A stretch of DNA of 33,363 bases from contig JAGVYD010000021.1 of assembly GCA_018303405.1 (NCBI GenBank), positions 1-33,363 of the forward strand, given 5' to 3'. The position numbers and the translations under genes are program-made. The notes below the pieces were generated by a model. That model made no database searches. It saw only the letters and a program-made list of their open reading frames with translations, and was not told the origin of the DNA. The stretch's first letter is position 1. Every line of letters starts with the position of its first letter. The stretch comes from Candidatus Woesearchaeota archaeon. GTDB lineage: Archaea > Nanobdellota > Nanobdellia > Woesearchaeales > JABMPP01. This document shows positions 15,384 to 22,913 of the stretch, piece by piece.

Positions 15384-15769
15384 TTTCGTCTATTGTGCAA
15401 AGCGTGATTTCTATTAAACATTAAATTAATAAACTAGTAACGATAGTTATACTGCATTGCCGCGGTGAGCATGGGCATTTATACTCTTAAGGGCCAACGT
15501 TTAAGCGCAGTGGCTCAATACCTGCGCAGCAGCATAAGGACATCTAAACAACCCGCACTGACAAAGTGGGCCTATTCCCTTTGGGAATATATTTTGAATA
15601 TTTTGTTTTGAGTGTTTCAATTTTGGCATTATTGGATATATGGTATAGGGCATATTGATTTTATTGTGCAGATGAGCATCAATGTATGAACAGCGTGATG
15701 AATTAGCCGGTTTCAATTGTCACTACCAAATAATAGTAAACTTTATAAATAAGCACCTACAAGGCTTTT
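15384..15769. other. 386-base non-coding region with a hairpin cluster and a TATA box
   Basis: Between gyrB and the next gene. Hairpins: GTTTA (15499-15503) with TAAAC (15545-15549) enclosing GCGCAG/CTGCGC (15505-15527); CC-G-CAC/GTGGG (15553-15570); and ATTCCC-TTT-GGGAAT (15574-15588), followed by T-rich sequence ending in TTTTGTTTTG, a possible transcription end. The right end holds CTTTATAAAT (15741-15750), TATA box of the next gene. No tRNA and no credible reading frame seen. Confidence 0.45.
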
Positions 15770-16525
15770 ATGCGGCATCTTGTCAGAAAATGCCGCCAAA
15801 TCAAGGTGAAGATGGAAATGAGCGAAAACAATATTGCAACTGTTGCCGAGAAACTATTGGAATATCATAATCTTGCTTATGCGCCAAATGCTGTTTCTCC
15901 CCAACATCTGCAAAGCAGCCTGGGGTTTATTGAGAGGCAATTGATGTCACATCCTGAATATGGCCTTAACGAACTCACAGGGAGCGAGTTGGAGAGGATC
16001 ACAGCGACAACTTACAGGGCAAATGGCGAAGATGCCCAAACAAGGACAAAGCTCCGTTCTGCAAAAATTTGGGCAAATTATCTTGCTGATGCCATATATT
16101 TTTACCGGATCTTGAATGGTGAGCAGGAGATTGTATCAAGTGATGCAAATGGCGGAAAAAAGATGCTGGTGCAGACAACAGCAGATTTGGCCCACCTGAA
16201 AGATGCAGGAGCGGACCAGTATTTCTGGAGTGACCCGCTGTTGCACAGGGCAAGATCGCGCAGAATAAACTCAGCAAGCAGCAAGGATGCCAAGGAGTTA
16301 GGGATAAGATTGCCCACTTATTCCGGGATGATTGATGATGTGGCGCAGGACCCGGAAATCAAAAAAAAATATGGGGAAAGCATTGATTTTTACAAAACTT
16401 TTATTGGAAGGCGCAAGGGGATGAAGGCTCCAAAGCCAGGGAAGTCAGAGGTCAGAAGTTATAATGAGATGGATTTTGGTGTCATGGCACCAGTCAATAT
16501 GTCACGAAGAGGGGGCGCTTCATAA
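15770..16525 (+). CDS. Unrecognised soluble protein
   Basis: 251 residues, mostly helical by composition, no membrane segment, no Cys pairs, no known catalytic motif. Two parts are visible: a helical half (about 15-125) ending in RSAKIWANYLADAIYFYRIL, and a second half with YFWSDPLLHRARSRRI, a Pro/Lys/Arg-rich end and the tail MAPVNMSRRGGAS. ATG at 15770 is exactly 27 bp from the third T of TTTATAAAT, which supports a leaderless start there even though ATG at 15812 follows a fair AAGGTGAAG. The following gene on the same strand is a membrane protein. No function assigned. Confidence 0.55.
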   Translation: MRHLVRKCRQIKVKMEMSENNIATVAEKLLEYHNLAYAPNAVSPQHLQSSLGFIERQLMSHPEYGLNELTGSELERITATTYRANGEDAQTRTKLRSAKIWANYLADAIYFYRILNGEQEIVSSDANGGKKMLVQTTADLAHLKDAGADQYFWSDPLLHRARSRRINSASSKDAKELGIRLPTYSGMIDDVAQDPEIKKKYGESIDFYKTFIGRRKGMKAPKPGKSEVRSYNEMDFGVMAPVNMSRRGGAS

Positions 16526-16596
16526 TCTTATTTTAAATTTCTTTGAGGCAGTACAGCTTTGTCGATTCTGGCAGAATCCTCATTCTGAAGTGATAA

Positions 16597-16691
16597 CTTT
16601 ATAAATTACTTAGACTTGCTATGCCTCCATGACTTTATACTCAAGTATTGGCGCAATAATGCAGAATAATATGATATATCCGAGGCAGTGA
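16597..16691 (+). promoter_or_regulatory. Promoter and possible 20-codon leader ORF of the membrane protein gene
   Basis: CTTTATAAAT (16597-16606, TTTATAAAT from 16598) is a TATA box with a predicted start near 16626. ATG at 16629 opens a 20-residue frame (MTLYSSIGAIMQNNMIYPRQ) whose TGA overlaps the next start as GTGA (16688-16691). GTGA overlaps usually mean coupled translation, so this may be a genuine leader peptide. It may also be chance. Confidence 0.35.
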
Positions 16692-17449
16692 AGTATATGA
16701 GCGGGGATGCAGGGACAGGAGGGGAGGCAGGGAACGGCACCAGCCACGGCAATTCCAGCCACAGCAGTGCAGTCGATCTGCTTTATCCTAAACGTGATGA
16801 GGGCAAATATACCAGTTTTATGGTTGCCCCCTTTCGCGGATTAAAAGAGATGCTGTATGCAGACCCTTTGGCAGCAGGCAAGGCTGCAAGAAAAGAAGGC
16901 AGCAGCACACTTGATGATTTGGCGACTTATTATGCAGGGTCAGCAACTGGCTATGCAGCTGCACAGTTGCCAAAGGCATTTATCCAGGAATATACTGCAC
17001 CATACCTTGGGGCGTCTGTCTCTGATGTTACATGGAATCCTTATGTTATGCAATTCATAGGCCCACAATTGGAAGGTGGTTCAGGCCTGTCAATGCTTGG
17101 GACCTCCTTGCTGCCGTATGTGGCTACGGTGCCAGCCGGAGTGTATTTAATGTACAAGGGAATAGAGAATAAAAACATGTACCAGGTCGGAGCAGGAGTT
17201 GGCATTTCCACTTTGCCTCTTTGGAATATTCTTGGCGATATTGCAGTTTCCACAAGCAAAATACTGGGCTATTCCGGCACCTCAGTTGGTTTGGCAACTC
17301 CTGTGGCAGCAATTGTGCTCGGGGGCCTGGCCGCAGGGGCAATTTACAAGATTGGGAAAGGCCTGGTCAGGCCTTTGTTAAAAAAGGGCGAAGGGCAGCA
17401 TCAAGAGGCAGCTCATGGCCAGAATGAAACTGCAGCGGCATCTGCTTAA
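16688..17449 (+). CDS. Unrecognised Gly/Ala-rich membrane protein
   Basis: 253 residues from GTG at 16688; ATG at 16697 is an alternative. The first 30 residues are Gly/Ser/His-rich and disordered, and the next 60 are soluble (DLLYPKRDEGKYTSFMVAPF). Several weakly hydrophobic, Gly/Ala-rich helices follow: MLGTSLLPYVATVPAGVYLM, YQVGAGVGISTLPLWNILGD and VGLATPVAAIVLGGLAAGAI. The C-terminal tail is Lys, then His/Gln/Glu-rich. The pattern suggests a pore-like or packing membrane protein, but no family is recognised. Its stop overlaps by four bases the stop of the convergent rhomboid gene. Confidence 0.55.
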   Translation: MKYMSGDAGTGGEAGNGTSHGNSSHSSAVDLLYPKRDEGKYTSFMVAPFRGLKEMLYADPLAAGKAARKEGSSTLDDLATYYAGSATGYAAAQLPKAFIQEYTAPYLGASVSDVTWNPYVMQFIGPQLEGGSGLSMLGTSLLPYVATVPAGVYLMYKGIENKNMYQVGAGVGISTLPLWNILGDIAVSTSKILGYSGTSVGLATPVAAIVLGGLAAGAIYKIGKGLVRPLLKKGEGQHQEAAHGQNETAAASA

Positions 17450-18057
17450 TTAGGAACCTGCATTTCAGGGTAGGATTTTTTGTTGTTTCTTTTCCTGGTT
17501 TTTCTCTTTTGCCTCCAATAGAATCCTGCGATAATGCCGAAAGCCATGCCTGACAGGTGCGCAACTGCACCTATATTTGTCGGAGCGAGTGCAATAATCA
17601 GGTTTCCAATTGCCCAGGCAACTGCTGCAAGCCACATTCTCATCGGGATATAGGAGATCCAAATTACCATTTTGGGCCGCAAGACAGCAAGCATCCCCAG
17701 TATTGTGTAGACCGCGCCTGATGCTCCCAGGGATGAGCTGTAGAAAGGCAGGGTTGCAATATTTGCGAATACCCCTCCTATGAAAAAAAGCCAGAGAAAA
17801 TTCCTGGAGCCAACCTTTTTCTCAAGGATAAGGCCAAATAATGCAAGCGCAAACATGTTGTAGGCCAAATGCACAAAGCTTCCGTGCAGGAAAATGGAGG
17901 TTAACAGTATCCACGGCCTATAAAGCACCTCCGAGCTGTTCATCATGAATTCCGAGGTCACTGTTGCAGAAATCTTCTGCAGCATGAAAGCGCCTATACA
18001 AATAGCTGCAAGCTTAAGCGCCCACCAGCTGAACCTATTGTTTCTGGCCATATCCAT
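17446..18057 (-). CDS. Second rhomboid-family intramembrane protease
   Basis: About 203 residues with six hydrophobic helices. ILLTSIFLHGSFVHLAYNMF gives the HxxxN of TM2, SSLGASGAVYTILGM the GxSG nucleophile, and IGAVAHLSGMAFGIIAGF the catalytic His. The C-terminus is a short basic tail (RQKRKTRKRNNKKSY). It is a minimal six-helix rhomboid, smaller than the one at 10895-11719. ATG at 18057 and ATG at 18051 are both close to the spacing expected from the minus-strand T-rich TATA-like box (18079-18084); in-frame TTG at 18060 is less likely. Catalytic residues are intact; substrates are unknown. Confidence 0.88.
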   Translation of the reverse strand: MDMARNNRFSWWALKLAAICIGAFMLQKISATVTSEFMMNSSEVLYRPWILLTSIFLHGSFVHLAYNMFALALFGLILEKKVGSRNFLWLFFIGGVFANIATLPFYSSSLGASGAVYTILGMLAVLRPKMVIWISYIPMRMWLAAVAWAIGNLIIALAPTNIGAVAHLSGMAFGIIAGFYWRQKRKTRKRNNKKSYPEMQVPN

Positions 18058-18144
18058 CAATCAAACAAGCTTCGGATTAAAAAATTAATCATAATATAGA
18101 ATAATTAAACAATTATGTAACTGCTATGGCTATCTGGAAAACAC

Positions 18145-18591
18145 TTATTCCCTTCGCATGCCATGCATGCTTTGGCCTGTGCTTTTCTGGAGAGTCTTGT
18201 CATGCAGGAAATAAAGCATAATCACAAAGGAAAAGACAAAAATGAAGAATCCTGAAATAAGCTGGGTGGCATAATTGTCGAGCTCTTCCCCATTGGCTGA
18301 TGCAGCAAGGCTTCCCGTGTTCAATGCCTGGATTTGCTCGCTCCTTGAATCATACTGGCTTTTTGTAACCTGGGCAATGGCTCCGCACATGTCCTCGGAA
18401 CCGCATACGCCTGCACTTTCCTCTCCATAGAATGGGCAGCAGACTTCGGTTTCCTGGCAGGGGATATCCAAAGAGCAAAGCTCCTGCACCCCGGCACCCA
18501 GGGAAACAAATCCAGTTATTCCCTTTCCAACAAGGAACAATCCGGCCAGGCCAATTGCAAACAAAAATGCGATGAATGTTTTGGGCTGCAT
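18145..18591 (-). CDS. Unrecognised membrane protein with Cys-rich external loop
   Basis: 148 residues. A hydrophobic segment at about 8-33 (FIAFLFAIGLAGLFLVGKGI) and a second at about 108-128 (LISGFFIFVFSFVIMLYFL) flank a central 75-residue loop. The loop has seven Cys in the pattern C-x5-C, CC, C-x5-C (LCSLDIPCQ, VCCPFYGE, GVCGSEDMCGA), likely disulfides or a metal site outside the membrane. Many archaeal small-genome lineages encode such proteins but I cannot name this one. TTTTAAATAC (minus strand, 18616-18625) is its TATA box, so it is leaderless. Element B sits just upstream. Confidence 0.6.
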   Translation of the reverse strand: MQPKTFIAFLFAIGLAGLFLVGKGITGFVSLGAGVQELCSLDIPCQETEVCCPFYGEESAGVCGSEDMCGAIAQVTKSQYDSRSEQIQALNTGSLAASANGEELDNYATQLISGFFIFVFSFVIMLYFLHDKTLQKSTGQSMHGMRRE

Positions 18592-18628
18592 GGTTCCAGT
18601 ATGGCACTATTTAGTATTTAAAATTTGT

Positions 18629-18793
18629 GTGCGGAATGTCCTTGTCCGAAAACCCGCCTTCCGGCTCGGTTTGGGCATCCGCTCAGCATTGCAGCTTCCC
18701 ATGCATTGCATTTTTCTCCTCTGCAACCCCGAAAAATGCTTAACCCCTCCTGGAATGGGCTTCGCAAAATTGATGCCCAAACTCGTGCGGAAT
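18629..18793. repeat. 9-bp direct repeats GTGCGGAAT bracketing element B
   Basis: GTGCGGAAT at 18629-18637 and at 18785-18793 enclose exactly the 147 bases of element B. The repeat differs from the one around element A. Its right copy (left end in element orientation) abuts the point where B lacks the outer helix strand present in A. Confidence 0.5.
18638..18784 (-). ncRNA. Structured RNA element, copy B, lacking the 5-prime strand of P1
   Basis: Minus-strand copy almost identical to A. P2 is 18772-18782 with 18669-18679, P3 is 18731-18739 with 18708-18716 around the same 14-base loop (18717-18730), and P5 is GCC-GGAA-GGC (18656-18665), followed by GGGTTTTCGGACAAGG. The main difference inside is around P4 (AAGCTGCAATGCT instead of AGCT-GCAA-AGCT). 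In A the 3-prime TTTTCGGGCAA pairs with a 5-prime TTGCCCGAAAA; B keeps the 3-prime part but its 5-prime part is absent, so it is 5-prime shortened. It follows the stop of the 18807-19340 gene by 22 bases on the same strand and has no TATA box of its own. Confidence 0.65.
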
Positions 18794-18806
18794 TGTTGCC
18801 AGAAAT

Positions 18807-19340
18807 TCAATTGACCTTGAAATCCAGGGCTTCCATCACTTTGTCAAGCTGGTATTCCATTTTCAATTTTTCCCACTTTTCGCTCGAAATCCGCGGGTCA
18901 TTTGGGACCAAGCCTGTGACGCCGAGCAGGCCAGGCTGCCGTTTCGTGTATTTCTCAACCTGCACAACAATCCTGACATCATCTGCCGTGAGCCTGCTGC
19001 CATCCTGGTCATTGAAAAGAGAGGCTGATGTTGCGCTTGCCAGGTTTATTGAATCATACAAGTTGCGTGTCTTGGTCTGGCCGAGAAAGCCGAAAATCTC
19101 ATTGTAATCAACTTTGCTGCCCTCAAGGTAGATTGGGTTTGGGTCAGCGCCGTGCAGGAACCTGCTGTATGAAGTTGATATGTTCGAGTCTTCTGTTTCC
19201 TCGGCTTCCGCCGCGCCTGCCACATCATCATTCAGCTCTTCAATTGCCTGTTCAACTTCAGACATAGAAATAGCCCTGATTGCCCGCATTTCCTCCAATT
19301 CCCTCTCCACAGTTGACTCCAATTCCGGTGTTGTTGCCAT
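18807..19340 (-). CDS. Unrecognised soluble protein with N-terminal coiled coil
   Basis: About 177 residues. Residues 1-50 are strongly acidic and heptad-like (TVERELEEMRAIRAISMSEV, then EQAIEELNDDVAGAAEAEE), probably a coiled coil. The rest is a small alpha/beta region with YNEIFGFLGQTKTRNLYDSI, SRLTADDVRIVVQVEKYTKR and a C-terminal helix KWEKLKMEYQLDKVMEALDF. ATG at 19340 is chosen; a TTG at 19373 would add hydrophobic residues unlike the rest. It follows proS on the same strand after 86 bases. No function assigned. Confidence 0.6.
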   Translation of the reverse strand: MATTPELESTVERELEEMRAIRAISMSEVEQAIEELNDDVAGAAEAEETEDSNISTSYSRFLHGADPNPIYLEGSKVDYNEIFGFLGQTKTRNLYDSINLASATSASLFNDQDGSRLTADDVRIVVQVEKYTKRQPGLLGVTGLVPNDPRISSEKWEKLKMEYQLDKVMEALDFKVN

Positions 19341-19426
19341 AAAAACAGCTCCAAGGAATAGCCAATATCCCAAGAGTTTAAGTGCCCTTGAATTAATATG
19401 CTTGATAAATTTGCTTAATATCTTTT

Positions 19427-20929
19427 TTAATACGCCTTTGCGAAGTATACATTAAACTTGCCTTGCTTGCCGCAATGCACGCATGCCCCTGTTGATTTTT
19501 CATTTCCAAAGGGAATGCATCTCGCGGTTATGCCGCCTGTTTCCTCTTTCAGCGCTGTTTCACACTCAGCCTCGCCGCAGAACGGCGCAATTGCCCAATT
19601 CCTGCTTTCAATAGCCTTTGTGAGCTCATCCATGCTTTTGGCAGGCACAGTCCTGTCTGAAATCATTTTAGCCGCCTTTTCGAATAAGGCTTTTTGCATG
19701 TCTGCCAGAATTGAGCTGATTTTGCTTTCAAGCATGCTTAGTGCAACTGTCTCCTTGGCACCAGTGTCGCGCCTGACCAAAACTGCCTGCTTTGCCTCGA
19801 TATCCCTTGGTCCCATCTCGAGCCTGATAGGGACACCCTTTAATTCCCATTCATTGAATTTCCAGCCAGCTGAATACTCATCCCTGTCATCCAGCTTGAC
19901 GCTGAAGTTCTTCGACAATTTCTCAAAGACTGCCCTTGCCTCCTTCATCACATTTTCCTTGCTTTTATCAAAGAATATCGGGACAATCACAACATGGATA
20001 GGCGCAACCATTGGAGGCAGGACCAATCCCTTGTCATCGCCGTGCATCAGCACTATTGCGCCCACCATCCTGGTTGAAATGCCCCATGAATTTTGCCACG
20101 GCGCATGGTATTTTTCATCCTTGCCAAGGAATTTAATGTCAAATCCCTTTGCAAACCCCTGGCTAAGGGTATGGCTGGTTCCCATTTGCAATGCCTTTCC
20201 GTCCGGCATCAGGCTTTCAATTGTTGTCGTGAACATTGCGCCTGCAAATTTCTCATGCTCGGTTTTTTTGCCTTTAATGACAGGCACAGCCAAGAGCTCA
20301 TGCGACACTTTTTCATATTCATCAAGAATTTGGAAGGTTTCCTTGTCGCATTCTTCCCTTGTTTCATAAACGCAATGGCCTTCCTGCCAGAGAAATTCCC
20401 TGGAACGTATGAATAATTTGACATCCTTGACTTCCCAGCGAATGATGTTGCACCACTGGTTCAGCCTGAGGGGCAAGTCCCTCCATGACCTTATCCAGCG
20501 CGAATAGGCGTCGTAGATGATTGTCTCACTTGTGGGCCTGAGGGCATACCTGTCTTCTGACTCGCTCTTCCGCTCAACCCATGCAACCTCCGGGGCAAAG
20601 CCTTCAGCGTGTTCAGCCTCCTTCTTGAAAAATGATTCAGGGATGAACAATGGGAAGTAAGCATTCCTGACCCCCATTTTCTGGATTCGGCTGTCAAAGA
20701 ATTCCTGTATCTTCTGCCAAATGGAATAGCCGTATGGCCTTATTATCATGCATCCTTTAATCGGCGAATAATCAGCAAGCTCTGCCTTGAGGCAAACCTG
20801 GGTGTACCATTCAGGCATGTCGTCGGATTTTTTGACAGTTATGCCTGTTGACTTTGCCTCTTTGGCTGTGCCCTTTCCATTTTTCACGGCCTTGCCCGGC
20901 AGCATTGGCAGCTTGTTTTCCCTGTCCAT
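19427..20929 (-). CDS. proS: Prolyl-tRNA synthetase, archaeal/eukaryotic type
   Basis: 500 residues. It charges tRNA-Pro. Class II motifs: the dimer motif 1 region around PYGYSIWQKIQEFFDSRI, motif 2 with SREFLWQEGHCVYETRE, and RPTSETIIYDAYSRWIRSW in the Pro/ATP site; QMGTSHTLSQGFAKGFDIKF; motif 3 in the GISTRMVGAIVLMHGDDKG stretch. An anticodon-binding domain follows (PPMVAPIHVVIVPIF), and then the archaeal-type C-terminal zinc domain with FCGEAECE and GACVHCGKQGKFNVYFAKAY, ending in the characteristic Tyr. Lack of the bacterial editing insertion confirms the archaeal form. CTTTAAATAA (20951-20960, minus strand) lies 28 bp from the ATG, so it is leaderless. Confidence 0.96.
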   Translation of the reverse strand: MDRENKLPMLPGKAVKNGKGTAKEAKSTGITVKKSDDMPEWYTQVCLKAELADYSPIKGCMIIRPYGYSIWQKIQEFFDSRIQKMGVRNAYFPLFIPESFFKKEAEHAEGFAPEVAWVERKSESEDRYALRPTSETIIYDAYSRWIRSWRDLPLRLNQWCNIIRWEVKDVKLFIRSREFLWQEGHCVYETREECDKETFQILDEYEKVSHELLAVPVIKGKKTEHEKFAGAMFTTTIESLMPDGKALQMGTSHTLSQGFAKGFDIKFLGKDEKYHAPWQNSWGISTRMVGAIVLMHGDDKGLVLPPMVAPIHVVIVPIFFDKSKENVMKEARAVFEKLSKNFSVKLDDRDEYSAGWKFNEWELKGVPIRLEMGPRDIEAKQAVLVRRDTGAKETVALSMLESKISSILADMQKALFEKAAKMISDRTVPAKSMDELTKAIESRNWAIAPFCGEAECETALKEETGGITARCIPFGNEKSTGACVHCGKQGKFNVYFAKAY

Positions 20930-20983
20930 GCTTTTTTGGTTGGCTGTGTATTATTTAAAGGTTTTGAAGAAGGAGCTCAGTAG

Positions 20984-21118
20984 AAAACTTCGCCTGAAGG
21001 CTCAGGTTTTGCCATCGGCTCGCATGGGCATCTTATTCACGAGGGCAGTTTTCTCCCTGGAACTCCGAAAACTGCTGTCTGCCTTATTTCCAGATGCTCG
21101 CAGAATTGATGGCAAAAC
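20984..21118 (-). ncRNA. Structured RNA element, diverged copy C overlapping a gene end
   Basis: Minus-strand member. P2 GTTTTGCCATC pairs over 11 bp (21108-21118 with 21006-21016), P3 GCAGTTTTC pairs over 9 bp (21067-21075 with 21045-21053) around the loop GGAGTTCCAGGGA, and P5 is GCC-TTCA-GGC (20992-21001), followed by GAAGTTTTC. CATCAATTCTGCGAG and TGCGAGCCGATG match the corresponding segments in A and D. Compared with A, three adjacent P2 bases and two P3 bases are changed on both strands so that pairing is kept. The first half lies inside the coding sequence ending at 21037. P1 is absent. Confidence 0.6.
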
Positions 21119-22026
21119 GTAAACCGGTCTTTGTATATTATTGATGGCACCAGGCCAAAATTATGGAACGGCACTTTTGCTGAGGAGGTCACATCCGGAA
21201 AATCTGCGTGTACAAGGACCAAGGGCCTGCTCGTGTAATATTCGAATGTTACAGGGATTCCCTTGTATTCTGTCGTGAATGTGACTTTTTCCACCCTTCT
21301 GCCATCTGTTTTTCCCCAGTAGGCGAGGAACACCTCATCAGACAGTGGATAGGATCCGTCAGGGACCCCTTCATTGGAATTCCGGCCCGGCCTTTTGCGT
21401 TTTGGCGCAAGTATCGGGGTAAAGGCAGCCTTGCCGTTTTGCCTGACCAGCATGCCTTCCATAATGTTATCAATGCGTGCGCTTTCAACAATGTCAGCCA
21501 GTTCAACAGCATCATCCTTCAACAAATAGCCAATCCCTATTTTATTTCCTTTATCCAGCACCAAAACCTTTAATGCCCCGATGGAGCCGAATTGCTCTGC
21601 AAAGCGAACACCTGTATAATCCCCTTCTTCATCATATAACAAATATGTCCGCCTTCGCGGGCCTTCCTTTAAGTTATCCTCTAAGTTGTTAGCCCAAGTA
21701 ACTGAATTGATTTCTGGAGCAGAGAAGGAGAGCAGTTTGGGCCTTTCTATCCTGCCCGCATATTCCTTTTGAACAAGTGCAGCAAGTTCTTCTGTATCAT
21801 GTTCTTTGGGGACAAGGAGCATGATTGCTTCTTTCCTGGCCAGGCTGGACCACTTTTTATCATATCCATATTGCGTCTGCATCTCATCCGGAAACCCAAT
21901 TGGGGCAAATTTGCTGAAATCATTTTCAACTTTCTGTATGAATTCGGGTGTGTCAACCAAGGGCAACCTGACAATGACATAATCCTGGGCATGATCAGCT
22001 TTATTTGCCATGCACGGCAGGAACAT
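21037..22026 (-). CDS. Unrecognised protein whose C-terminus is encoded by element C
   Basis: 329 residues from ATG 22026; ATG at 22011 (MANKADHAQDYVIVRLPL) is an alternative start. Mixed alpha/beta, no membrane segment. Visible stretches: VIVRLPLVDTPEFIQKVEND, EAIMLLVPKEHDTEELAALV, IGALKVLVLDKGNKIGIGYL and a possible second domain from EVFLAYWGKTDGRRVEKVTF onwards. The last 25 or so residues (from about FTFCHQFCEHLE to the stop) are read from structured element C, and Cys/His there are probably fortuitous. The native end is likely near IIYKDR. No family recognised. Confidence 0.55.
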   Translation of the reverse strand: MFLPCMANKADHAQDYVIVRLPLVDTPEFIQKVENDFSKFAPIGFPDEMQTQYGYDKKWSSLARKEAIMLLVPKEHDTEELAALVQKEYAGRIERPKLLSFSAPEINSVTWANNLEDNLKEGPRRRTYLLYDEEGDYTGVRFAEQFGSIGALKVLVLDKGNKIGIGYLLKDDAVELADIVESARIDNIMEGMLVRQNGKAAFTPILAPKRKRPGRNSNEGVPDGSYPLSDEVFLAYWGKTDGRRVEKVTFTTEYKGIPVTFEYYTSRPLVLVHADFPDVTSSAKVPFHNFGLVPSIIYKDRFTFCHQFCEHLEIRQTAVFGVPGRKLPS

Positions 22027-22110
22027 CGAGGCATTTTTATCATTAACGGATATTGCTCATTGGTCCGTAGTTAAGAAAATACTATTAAGCCATCCTTTGA
22101 ATCATTATTC

Positions 22111-22314
22111 TCAATAAACCTTGGAAACAATCTCCTGTGCCTTCTTGCTGGCTTCAATCATCTTGAACATTTCCCTGCGTATTGAGTCTATCCCCTGCCT
22201 AAAATCGCTTCTTTCATCCTTTGGGATTTTTTCAACATACTTCTCGCTCAGGCTGTCCAGGTCGCTGGCCAGCATAAGGAGCGTGCTGTCCATTTTTTCA
22301 AGGCCTATTATCAT
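22111..22314 (-). CDS. Small helical protein
   Basis: 67 residues, predicted almost wholly helical with heptad-like hydrophobics (LLMLASDLDSLSEKYVEKI, GIDSIRREMFKMIEASKKAQ). The minus-strand start has AGGAG about 10 bases before the ATG and a T-rich TATA-like stretch (TTTTTTATTTTG, 22353-22366). The sequence suggests a small coiled-coil dimer. It precedes the unrecognised gene at 21037-22026 on the same strand by 84 bases. No function assigned. Confidence 0.6.
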   Translation of the reverse strand: MIIGLEKMDSTLLMLASDLDSLSEKYVEKIPKDERSDFRQGIDSIRREMFKMIEASKKAQEIVSKVY

Positions 22315-22719
22315 TGGGGCTTTCTCCTGCTCTTTGTGTTCAGCAAAGATTCAAAATAAAAAATTAAAAAAAATGTGTATGGGGGATTTGTTTTCTCAAA
22401 TCCTTGGTTCTCATACAGAGCTCTTGGGAAGTACGGTGTGTTTGCCTGAAGCCTGCCGAGGTTATTTACGTCCATTGGCCAATTGCCGACTTTTTGTTGA
22501 TCTTTGATTTGATCTTTTATAGGGGGGCAATTTGCTGTAGGGATCCAAGTTCGCTAATCCCTTTCCTTACCTGTCAAGCCAGATCTACCTCTTTTTCCCT
22601 CAACGAGTTAAGTTTTATTTTTTTATGTAATATACTTATTTGTATACTAGTATGGACTTCTATATAAATCTTTCGGTGGCGTATATGAAAATATAATAAA
22701 GAACATAGAAAAAACCCAA
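22315..22719. other. 405-base non-coding region, possible RNA gene
   Basis: Contains a two-part hairpin GTATG/CATAC (22377-22416) around GGATTTG/CAAATCC (22384-22403), AGGGAT/ATCCCT (22539-22562) with TTCG in the loop, and a plus-strand T-run TTTTATTTTTTTATG (about 22613-22627). On the minus strand GATTTATATAG (22660-22670) is a good TATA box with a predicted start near 22639, so a minus-strand transcript of about 325 bases would precede the 67-residue gene. ATACTAGTAT (22644-22653) is a perfect palindrome beside it. I could not match this to SRP RNA, RNase P RNA or a tRNA. Confidence 0.4.
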
Positions 22720-22854
22720 TTATTCGGCGTGCAATCCATCTTCGCAATCGCATGGCGTCAATGGCTCGTGGTACTTGGAACAGCCTTTAGCCTGGCATGT
22801 GCCTGGCTTGTCTGAAACTCCCTCGCAACCACCTGTACAGATATAATGTGTCAT
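22720..22854 (-). CDS. 44-residue Cys-rich, probably metal-binding protein
   Basis: Six Cys and two His in 44 residues: HYICTGGCEGV, GTCQAKGCSKYHEPL and PCDCEDGLHAE. The order C-x3-C, C-x4-C-x3-H, C-x-C looks like a zinc or iron binding mini-domain. I recall very similar small proteins in CPR and DPANN genomes but know no assigned function. The start is clear: minus-strand GAGGTGGTAAA directly before the ATG is a strong Shine-Dalgarno, and ATTATATAAAC (about 22880-22892) is the TATA box. Highly expressed small proteins in this window tend to use this kind of ribosome site. Confidence 0.75.
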   Translation of the reverse strand: MTHYICTGGCEGVSDKPGTCQAKGCSKYHEPLTPCDCEDGLHAE

Positions 22855-22913
22855 TTTACCACCTCTGTCAATTCCAGATTAACTATAGTTTATATAATTT
22901 ATGTGGATGCTGG

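Noticed and set aside
15501-15716. Minus-strand 71-residue open frame after gyrB
   Set aside because: Composition is not protein-like, no promoter or ribosome site, and it covers the hairpin cluster.
18607-18810. Minus-strand 67-residue open frame through element B
   Set aside because: It matches the translated repeat of element A in another context; the similarity comes from the RNA-like repeat, not from a protein gene.
22539-22562. tRNA-like T-arm (AGGGAT loop with TTCG, ATCCCT)
   Set aside because: No acceptor stem, D-arm or anticodon arm can be placed around it.
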